DNA from: Thermotogae bacterium
GTDB taxonomy: Bacteria > Thermotogota > Thermotogae > B3-G13
Length of the DNA: 11,129 bases
Reading direction: 5' to 3'
NCBI GenBank assembly: GCA_015486095.1
Contig: WFSK01000241.1
Location: 1-11,129, forward strand
This document shows positions 6,668 to 11,129 of this stretch, piece by piece. The position numbers and the translations under genes are program-made. The first letter of the stretch is position 1, and every line of letters begins with the position of its first letter. Below the pieces are notes generated by a model that did no database searches, was not told the origin of the DNA, and saw only the letters and a list, made by a program, of their open reading frames with translations.

Positions 6668-7371
6668 AACAAAGCACCCAATCTATTGAACTGCCCCGTT
6701 GCCATCAAGATTCCTACGATGAGGAGCAGGATCCCCATCGCACGCTCGATTGCCTTCTGATATCTCTGTATCCTGAAGATCAGAGCTCCGATCCTATCTG
6801 CCATTATTGCAGATATTATGAATGGAATGCTCATACCAAAGGAATATATGGCCAGAAGATAACCGGCTTTCCATATGTTGGCAGTATTCGATGCTATAAC
6901 CAGGATGGAACCGAGAGTAGGAGAGATACAGGGACTCCATACCAAAGAAAACACGAATCCCATCACCAAAGAGGTGAAAAAATTGTTTCCTTTCTCTCTT
7001 CTCACGCTTATATTCATGCTCATTCGATCCACGAACGGTATCTTCAACATGCCTGCTATGTGAAGTCCGAATACCATGATGATGGCACCTGATATTACGT
7101 TAACCCACACCTTATGTCCGGTTATGATATCTCCAAATATCCCTGACAACAGCCCAAGATTTACAAAGACGAACGATAAACCTATTACAAAACCAACTAC
7201 GTTTACGATCGATCTCAGGATGCCCTTCTCCCTGTCCGCTATGAAGTACGCTATGAAGCCCGGTATCACAGGCAAGATACAGGGAGTAAAAAAGGTAGCC
7301 ACTCCCGCTACGAATGCCGTCCATAGACTTATCGAAGATACACTCAAAGGATTAACGATCACTGGGTTCAT
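6664..7371 (-). CDS. ccdA: CcdA-type thiol-disulfide transmembrane electron carrier
   Basis: The 235-aa protein has six hydrophobic segments (about 15-45, 53-75, 88-110, 133-160, 170-192, 209-226). It carries the two CcdA cysteines with flanking prolines: C31 in FFTPCILPVIPG (helix 1) and C148 in WSPCISPTLGS (helix 4). CcdA shuttles reducing equivalents from cytosolic thioredoxin across the membrane to extracytoplasmic thioredoxin-fold proteins, both of which follow in the operon. The chosen ATG 7371 has no clear Shine-Dalgarno; GTG or TTG codons a few residues later are possible starts, and translation may be coupled to a short overlapping frame (7352-7441). It is the first strong gene of the operon, with an extended -10 at 7494-7502. 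Cytochrome c maturation is a known CcdA role elsewhere, but no cytochrome gene is visible here. Confidence 0.92.
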   Translation of the reverse strand: MNPVIVNPLSVSSISLWTAFVAGVATFFTPCILPVIPGFIAYFIADREKGILRSIVNVVGFVIGLSFVFVNLGLLSGIFGDIITGHKVWVNVISGAIIMVFGLHIAGMLKIPFVDRMSMNISVRREKGNNFFTSLVMGFVFSLVWSPCISPTLGSILVIASNTANIWKAGYLLAIYSFGMSIPFIISAIMADRIGALIFRIQRYQKAIERAMGILLLIVGILMATGQFNRLGALL

Positions 7372-7441
7372 ATTTCAGGTCTATTTTTCTTTCACATTCC
7401 TTTGCTCCGATCCTGTCGGAATGGAGTTCCACTTCGAGCAA
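7352..7441 (-). CDS. Possible short leader ORF overlapping the ccdA start
   Basis: In the ccdA leader a TTG at 7441 preceded by GAGGTGGGAGAGG opens a 29-codon acidic frame (MLEVELHSDRIGAKECERK...), ending at TAA 7352-7354, 20 bp inside ccdA. The same frame continues upstream through GTG 7453 to a stop. It resembles no family I know. It could be a small coupled cistron that supplies the ribosomes for ccdA, which itself lacks a Shine-Dalgarno, or chance. Low confidence. Confidence 0.22.
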   Translation of the reverse strand: MLEVELHSDRIGAKECERKIDLKYEPSDR

Positions 7442-7493
7442 TTCCTCTCCCACCTCTTACTCATCGTCTTCGCCTAACATCTTGTTTAATCCC

Positions 7494-7502
7494 ATTATAA
7501 CA
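7494..7502 (-). promoter_or_regulatory. Extended -10 promoter of the ccdA-ssnA operon
   Basis: The minus strand reads TGTTATAAT, a perfect TG-N-TATAAT. No strong -35 is seen (ATGACC at 7515-7520, 15 bp away, is weak). The predicted start near 7487 would leave a leader of about 115 nt before ccdA. It lies just downstream of the sixA stop, and I see no terminator between, so some read-through from sixA is possible. Confidence 0.55.
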
Positions 7503-7522
7503 TATCTCATGTTCGGTCATCG

Positions 7523-7984
7523 CTACAATATCTCTGGAATTACCATCCATTGAACTGACCAGATACTTTCATCCCTGCTAAGACATACCATTCCGCCCAT
7601 ACGGAAATCGACTATCTTTTTATTAACATCCTGACATAGCAGGTAAGATGAGAGTTTCATCAGGTGAGGTAAGTGCCCTACGAGCATTGTATCCTCTTGC
7701 GTTTCGATCAAACGGTTCACCCAGATCGAAGGATCGGCCAGAGGTTCCAATCCTTCGACTTCCTTTATTCCTTCCGGTGGGTTCAGATATTCAGCCAGGA
7801 TCTCCGCCGTCTGCCGTGCCCTGAGTTTTCCACTATGCATGATACTCTTCACCCGAATGCCCATATGTTTGACGACGAAATCCGCTACCTTTCTTATATC
7901 TGCCTTTCCTTTTTCTGAAAGTGGCCTTTGAGGGTCTTCTTCTTTCCGCTTTGGTTCGGCATGTTGAACCAGATACAAATTCAT
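7523..7984 (-). CDS. sixA: SixA-type phosphohistidine phosphatase (histidine phosphatase superfamily)
   Basis: The 153-aa product has the phosphatase core: VQHAEP at 6-11 with nucleophile H8, PLSEKG (21-26), the phosphate-pocket segment HSGKLRARQTAEIL (50-63), acidic E80, and the second histidine H104 in VGHLPHL. Small size without a lid domain fits SixA, which dephosphorylates phosphohistidine on signalling or carbohydrate PTS proteins. The normal RHG reads QHA, with the phosphate-binding arginine replaced by Gln; I recall this in a subgroup of SixA-like proteins, so it need not mean loss of activity. I start at ATG 7984, not GTG 7993, because AGGTG lies six bases before 7984 and overlaps the GTG. 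It has its own promoter and sits ahead of the ccdA operon on the same strand. Confidence 0.85.
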   Translation of the reverse strand: MNLYLVQHAEPKRKEEDPQRPLSEKGKADIRKVADFVVKHMGIRVKSIMHSGKLRARQTAEILAEYLNPPEGIKEVEGLEPLADPSIWVNRLIETQEDTMLVGHLPHLMKLSSYLLCQDVNKKIVDFRMGGMVCLSRDESIWSVQWMVIPEIL

Positions 7985-8021
7985 ATGGATCACCTCTGTG
8001 AATCACTTCGTCTTTTGTGAT

Positions 8022-8030
8022 ATTATATCA
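8022..8030 (-). promoter_or_regulatory. Extended -10 promoter of sixA
   Basis: The minus strand reads TGATATAAT, a perfect extended -10 and the same nine bases as the promoter at 1186-1194. The predicted start near 8015 leaves about 30 nt before ATG 7984. It lies immediately past the stop of the upstream propeller gene. Confidence 0.55.
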
Positions 8031-8035
8031 TCGAT

Positions 8036-9190
8036 CTAATTCCTACCCGTATGCCTTAGATCGTGATGAAACATAGGCCAAGGACTATTCGCAAGACCTC
8101 TGCTATTTCCATATATAGCGTAGATATAATGATCATAGCTCCCCACATATACGGTTCCATCTTTCCCTATCGCTGGAGAAGAAACCATCCAATAACCAGT
8201 CTTATATTTCCATTTCAGAATACCATCTGGAGAAAAGGCGTATAGGTAACCATCGTAACTCCCAACGTATATCATCCCATTCGTCCCTACTGCTGCAGAA
8301 GAACCTATCCAGTCTCCGACTTCATACTTCCACTTGAGTGTACCATCCGGATAAAAGGCATAAAAGCAGTGATCGTCACTGCCTACATATACAGTTCTAT
8401 CTTCTCCCACCACTGGTGGAGAAACTATCTCTCTATCGGTTCTATATTTCCAATTGAGAGTGCCATTCGATCTTATAGCATAGATACAACCGTAATCGTT
8501 TCCCACATATATCGTTCCACTCGTATCTAGTGCCGGAGAAGAAACCACACCATATTCGCTTATATCTGTTTTGTATTTCCATTTGAGCGTGCCATCCGAA
8601 TTCAGGGCGTAAGCGTAGCCATCATAACTCCCAACGTATATCGTTCCGTCCTTCCCTATCGCTGGGGAAGAATATATGTACCATCTGGTTTTGTACTTCC
8701 ACTTGAGTGTACCATCTGGATTTATGGCATAAAGGTGGTGATCAAAACTCCCCACATATATGGTCCCATCTTTCCCTATCGCTGGAGAGGAATGTATCTC
8801 ATCACCGGTCCCGTATCTCCACCTTAGCGTGCCATTCGGGTTAAGGGCATATAGGTAGCCATCATAACTTCCAACGTATATCATCCCATTCGGCCCTATT
8901 GCTGGGGAAGATCCCACCTTACCCCCAGCCTTATATTTCCATTTTAATGTACCATTTGGATTTAGAGCATAGACATTGCCGTCGAAGCTCCCCACATATA
9001 TCGTTTCGTCTATTCCTATCGCTGGAGAGGAAAATACTTCACCCCCGGTTTTGTATTTCCACTTAAGTGTACCGGCAAGAATTTCTCCTGTAGATTTCTG
9101 ACTTGGAAGCCTTATCATACCCGTTGTATAATCTGAAATGACGAATACTAAGATCATCAAACCGAATACATAGAGGCCGATCTTCTTCAC
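8036..9190 (-). CDS. PQQ-like beta-propeller repeat protein with N-terminal membrane anchor
   Basis: The 384-aa product has a positively charged start and a hydrophobic segment (about 4-19, IGLYVFGLMILVFVI), so it is exported or anchored outside the membrane. Residues about 40-362 are eight tandem repeats of about 40 aa with the pattern GTLKWKYKTG...SSPAIGxDGTIYVGSYDGxLYALNPD. This is the PQQ/outer-membrane-assembly-lipoprotein-like propeller type and predicts one eight-bladed propeller. The tail (SPWPMFHHDLRHTGRN) is typical of such proteins. Three GTG codons stand in a row (9196, 9193, 9190) right after GGAGGTG; I chose the third for its five-base spacing. The repeats have no visible enzyme site, and a scaffold or binding role is inference. 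It is monocistronic with a weak TATAAT at 9211-9216. Binding of PQQ itself is not implied. Confidence 0.88.
   Translation of the reverse strand: MKKIGLYVFGLMILVFVISDYTTGMIRLPSQKSTGEILAGTLKWKYKTGGEVFSSPAIGIDETIYVGSFDGNVYALNPNGTLKWKYKAGGKVGSSPAIGPNGMIYVGSYDGYLYALNPNGTLRWRYGTGDEIHSSPAIGKDGTIYVGSFDHHLYAINPDGTLKWKYKTRWYIYSSPAIGKDGTIYVGSYDGYAYALNSDGTLKWKYKTDISEYGVVSSPALDTSGTIYVGNDYGCIYAIRSNGTLNWKYRTDREIVSPPVVGEDRTVYVGSDDHCFYAFYPDGTLKWKYEVGDWIGSSAAVGTNGMIYVGSYDGYLYAFSPDGILKWKYKTGYWMVSSPAIGKDGTVYVGSYDHYIYAIYGNSRGLANSPWPMFHHDLRHTGRN
8105..9073 (-). repeat. Eight in-gene tandem repeats of about 120 bp
   Basis: These DNA repeats encode the eight propeller blades. They stay similar at base level: for example, CCAACGTATATCATCCCATTC recurs nearly unchanged in the second and seventh blades, 600 bp apart. 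This suggests recent duplication or gene conversion. The fifth blade carries a three-residue insertion. Confidence 0.85.
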
Positions 9191-9210
9191 CACCACACCT
9201 CCCTTTTTGG

Positions 9211-9216
9211 ATTATA
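9211..9216 (-). promoter_or_regulatory. Candidate -10 of the propeller gene
   Basis: TATAAT on the minus strand lies about 20 bp upstream of the GTG start cluster. A TTGCAA 14 bp upstream is a poor, closely spaced -35. The leader would be very short. Confidence 0.35.
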
Positions 9217-9293
9217 GATAAGCCCTCATCTTGCAAGACCTATACATATATCTTATCATAGGCTGTCGAGTATTATCGATGCAAAAACGTGAT

Positions 9294-9315
9294 ATACTAT
9301 TGAAGTCGATAGTAT
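9294..9315. repeat. Inverted repeat overlapping a promoter-like sequence
   Basis: ATACTAT (9294-9300) and ATAGTAT (9309-9315) are perfect reverse complements around an 8-nt loop. The left arm overlaps the TGATATACT element (9290-9298), an arrangement expected of a repressor operator or a short 5' hairpin. No cognate regulator is visible in the window. Confidence 0.35.
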
Positions 9316-9458
9316 GTTGTTCGATCTTTACAGAAGTCTTCTGCACGCTTTCAAGTTCTGTTGAGCAACTTAATCAGATATTCTTGGATAGAACAAAACG
9401 GAGATGGATATCACCTCATAGATCCAGTGAATAGAAAAGTTTTTGAAGAGGAATAGAG

Positions 9459-9464
9459 TATAAT
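9459..9464 (+). promoter_or_regulatory. Candidate -10 for the small membrane protein/SHOCT-like pair
   Basis: A perfect TATAAT lies about 64 bp upstream of ATG 9528. No -35 matches at the right spacing and there is no TG extension, so the call is weak. Confidence 0.35.
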
Positions 9465-9527
9465 ATATTACAATGTGATGAAAAATGAGGTAAAATTTAG
9501 ATAGATATGGATAAAAGGTGGGGAAAA

Positions 9528-9743
9528 ATGAAGATATTGATAGTTGTGGCGATCGGTGCCATTATACTCGTATATCTCGCAGTAAAATTTTTCCCGATGA
9601 AGGCTACATATGTTTATATGTTATGGAGTATTGGGCTGGGAATCTATCTTCTTTTTCTTCTCTTAAGATGGTTTGTACCACTTTTGATAGATGTGGTAAT
9701 ACTAGCTGTGATCGCATTCTTCGCAAAGGCAACTATGGGTTAA
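9528..9743 (+). CDS. Small integral membrane protein of unknown function
   Basis: The 71-aa product is nearly all hydrophobic, with three likely membrane segments (about 2-20, 28-46 and 49-67) separated by short turns (KFFPMKATY, RWF). It matches no family I can name. ATG 9528 is preferred over ATG 9507 because AAAGGTGGGG (9514-9523) lies four bases before 9528, while 9507 has only a distant GAGG. The next gene starts 17 bp downstream on the same strand, so the two are likely cotranscribed. Because SHOCT/YvlB-like proteins commonly sit beside small membrane proteins of envelope-stress operons, a membrane-associated role is plausible, but that is inference. Confidence 0.75.
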   Translation: MKILIVVAIGAIILVYLAVKFFPMKATYVYMLWSIGLGIYLLFLLLRWFVPLLIDVVILAVIAFFAKATMG

Positions 9744-9760
9744 CAAATGGAGGTGAAAGT

Positions 9761-10129
9761 GTGATAGACGATGGAGAATTGATGAAGATCCTGAAGATGG
9801 TAGAAGAACATAAGGTTTCGATCCAGGAGGCTGTAGGATTTATACATTCTCTTGAAACGCAAGGAGAAAAGGGAGGAAATATCAAAAAGGTTTTGAAGAT
9901 AAAGGTATTCGATAAACAGAAATCTCAACAGGTTGTAGACATAAGACTTCCTGTTAAGCTGGCGGAATCGGCTTTTAAGTTCATTCCAAAAGATACTTTG
10001 GAAGAGATGGACAAGACTGGTGTAAATACAGAGGAACTCCTTAGAATTCTGGGTTCATCTGATATCCCCAATATGGTTAACTTCGATACAGACGAAATTC
10101 GTGTTGAGATCGGAGTAGAAACAACCTAA
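9761..10129 (+). CDS. SHOCT-like/YvlB N-terminal-domain protein
   Basis: The 122-aa product has a short N-terminal helical hairpin (1-33, LMKILKMVEEHKVSIQEAVGFIHSL) like the SHOCT/YvlB_N element. A linker follows, then a domain beginning KKVLKIKVFD and IRLPVKLAESAFKFIP (61-76), where the KFIP turn is a recognisable family mark. The end is acidic (EIRVEIG). The GTG start at 9761 follows GGAGGTG by five bases; the frame is open further upstream to 9518, but that part overlaps the membrane protein gene in another frame and is not coding. The related YvlB/LiaX N-domain proteins are linked to cell-envelope stress in Bacillota. It has no membrane segment, so it is probably cytosolic. Its stop faces the permease stop 12 bp away. 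Confidence 0.8.
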   Translation: MIDDGELMKILKMVEEHKVSIQEAVGFIHSLETQGEKGGNIKKVLKIKVFDKQKSQQVVDIRLPVKLAESAFKFIPKDTLEEMDKTGVNTEELLRILGSSDIPNMVNFDTDEIRVEIGVETT

Positions 10130-10141
10130 TTCGGTCTCCAT

Positions 10142-10837
10142 CTATATTATCGAAAACTGCTTTCTTCGCTTTGTACCCAAACCCGGTATTCTGACTTTTT
10201 CTTCTAAGCCACTCAAGATTTTAGAAAGTATGATCACAATAACGAGATAAATGAGTGCTACAACAGAAAAGACTTCAAAGGTTCTGAAAGTCTTGCTGGC
10301 GATATAGCGACCTTGAAACATCAATTCTGGAGCTTGAATCATATAGGCTAAGGAAGAATATTTCAACAGATAGATCAATTCATTTGACCATGAAGGGATC
10401 ACGAGTCTCAGACTCTGAGGTAAAATGATATGATAGATAGCTTGCCATTTTGTCATACCTATCGAACGTGCAGCTATCATCTGTCCACTCCTGATCGCTT
10501 GGATCGAGCCACGGAAATATTCTGCTTGATATGCACCACTGTTCAATCCCATACCTACTACAGCAGCTAAAAAGGGAGAAAGTAGGATCCCAACACTGGG
10601 AAGTCCGTAATAGAGGATGAAGAGTTGAGTAAGGAGAGGGGTACCGCGGATCAGCTCCACATATGTGGTACATAATATATATATTACACGATTACCGTAC
10701 ACACGTCCCAATGCAAGCAATATACCGAGAATGAATCCTATGGAGATCGAGATAACAGTTATCTCAAGGCTTACCAGAGTTCCTTTTAGCAATAGAGGCA
10801 ACCATTCAAGAACCATGCTCATATCCTGTGTCTCCAT
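10142..10837 (-). CDS. Polar amino acid ABC transporter permease (HisM/GlnP family)
   Basis: The 231-aa protein has about five membrane helices and the family's marks: GTLVSLEITVISISIG near the start, ELIRGTPLLTQLFILYYGLP (about 82-101), and the ATPase-contacting EAA loop AARSIGMTKWQAIYHIILPQ. GlnP/HisM permeases pair with the adjacent GlnQ-type ATPase to import polar amino acids such as Gln, Arg or His. The ATG at 10837 overlaps the ATPase gene by 32 bp; ATG 10822 or 10816 (with AGGA seven bases before the latter) would shorten the overlap and may be the true start. A substrate-binding protein is expected but not in the window. The substrate cannot be read from sequence. Confidence 0.9.
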   Translation of the reverse strand: METQDMSMVLEWLPLLLKGTLVSLEITVISISIGFILGILLALGRVYGNRVIYILCTTYVELIRGTPLLTQLFILYYGLPSVGILLSPFLAAVVGMGLNSGAYQAEYFRGSIQAIRSGQMIAARSIGMTKWQAIYHIILPQSLRLVIPSWSNELIYLLKYSSLAYMIQAPELMFQGRYIASKTFRTFEVFSVVALIYLVIVIILSKILSGLEEKVRIPGLGTKRRKQFSII

Positions 10838-11129
10838 AAAGATCGGTTATCTTGTGCAAAAATTCTGCCGTTCTTTTGTGTTTTGGATGATTGAAAAGCT
10901 GTTCAGGTGGTCCTTCTTCGACGATCACACCGTGTTCCATAAATATGATCTCTCTGGCAACAGCCCTTGCAAATCCCATTTCATGGGAAACCACTAACAT
11001 AGTCATACCATTCTTCGCGAGGTCGATCATCACTCTCAACACTTCACCGATCAATTCTGGATCCAGAGCAGAAGTCGGTTCATCGAAGAGGATCAATTCT
11101 GGTTTCATAGCCAATGCCCTCGCTATGGA
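10806..11129 (-). CDS. Polar amino acid ABC transporter ATP-binding protein (GlnQ/HisP type), 5' end outside window
   Basis: The frame is open to the window edge. The visible 107 residues (plus stop) start in the SIARALAMKP helix that follows the ABC signature. They contain Walker B LILFDEPTSALDPE with the catalytic glutamate, the H-loop VVSHEMGFARAV, and the family ending EEGPPEQLFNHPKHKRTAEFL. Walker A and the LSGGQ signature lie beyond position 11129. The TTG at 11114 is an internal leucine, not a start. The gene precedes and overlaps the permease gene. It would be about 240 aa complete. Confidence 0.93.
   Translation of the reverse strand, partial: SIARALAMKPELILFDEPTSALDPELIGEVLRVMIDLAKNGMTMLVVSHEMGFARAVAREIIFMEHGVIVEEGPPEQLFNHPKHKRTAEFLHKITDLYGDTGYEHGS

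Larger units (their letters stand above)
9191..9527. other. Divergent intergenic region of about 340 bp
   Basis: This stretch separates the propeller gene (minus) from the small membrane protein gene (plus). It contains the two gene-proximal -10 elements (9211-9216 minus, 9459-9464 plus). It also holds an extended -10-like TGATATACT at 9290-9298 overlapping an inverted repeat (ATACTAT 9294-9300, ATAGTAT 9309-9315), and a perfect 13-nt palindrome CAGAAGTCTTCTG (9331-9343). The 67-codon plus-strand frame in it has no Shine-Dalgarno and no recognisable features. A small RNA or operator is possible but unproven. Confidence 0.5.

Noticed and set aside
7076..7477. Plus-strand 133-codon frame opposite ccdA
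   Set aside because: It is antisense to the well-supported ccdA gene, whose membrane helices and CcdA motifs fill the minus strand.
9231..9434. Plus-strand 67-codon frame in the divergent intergenic region
   Set aside because: It has no Shine-Dalgarno and no recognisable features, and it overlaps promoter-like and palindromic sequences.
9518..9760. N-terminal extension of the SHOCT-like gene back to 9518
   Set aside because: This part overlaps the small membrane protein in another frame and gives a non-natural translation; GTG 9761 has a strong Shine-Dalgarno.

Overview
The window looks like a piece of chromosome from an anaerobic, probably thermophilic bacterium. Genes are tightly packed with ATGA or TTGA overlaps, Shine-Dalgarno sites are strong (GGAGGTG, AGGAGGT), TTG and GTG starts are common, and codon use is rich in ATA, AGA and AGG. 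The content (anaerobic purine-type hydrolases, CcdA/thioredoxin, SHOCT/YvlB-like protein, PQQ-type propeller) would fit Thermotogota or another deep-branching anaerobe, but the phylum cannot be fixed from the sequence alone.

Left end (1-1919). The minus strand carries the 5' part of a molybdenum-hydroxylase FAD subunit (YgfM/XdhB type, 1-293), which runs off the window. Next comes about 900 bp without a convincing gene. It holds a cluster of direct and inverted repeats (about 442-1110), including two roughly 185-bp near-identical copies that each form a long imperfect palindrome. A plus-strand gene for a coiled-coil protein with a PD-(D/E)XK nuclease-like C-terminus (DUF3782 type, 1215-1919) follows.

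Centre (1930-7500). Six minus-strand genes form one operon, transcribed in the order ccdA, cytosolic thioredoxin, secreted thioredoxin-fold protein, ygeW-type carbamoyltransferase, hyuA-type cyclic amidohydrolase, ssnA-type aminohydrolase. ygeW, hyuA, ssnA and the FAD subunit occur in the same relative order as in the E. coli ygeW-xdhD purine/urate region. The left-end repeats and the DUF3782 gene therefore sit as an insertion between ssnA and ygfM. The three redox genes make a complete electron relay from cytosolic thioredoxin through CcdA to an extracytoplasmic thioredoxin, and they are physically coupled to the purine-type enzymes. A good extended -10 promoter lies at 7494-7502.

Right part (7523-11129). 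sixA-like phosphohistidine phosphatase and an eight-repeat PQQ-like beta-propeller protein are on the minus strand. A divergent plus-strand pair follows: a small membrane protein and a SHOCT/YvlB-N-like protein. The window ends in a minus-strand polar amino acid ABC transporter (permease, and an ATPase cut by the window edge).

The most unusual features are the palindromic repeat cluster plus nuclease-like gene inside a conserved purine-catabolism gene order, and the fusion of a thiol-redox relay to that catabolic operon.
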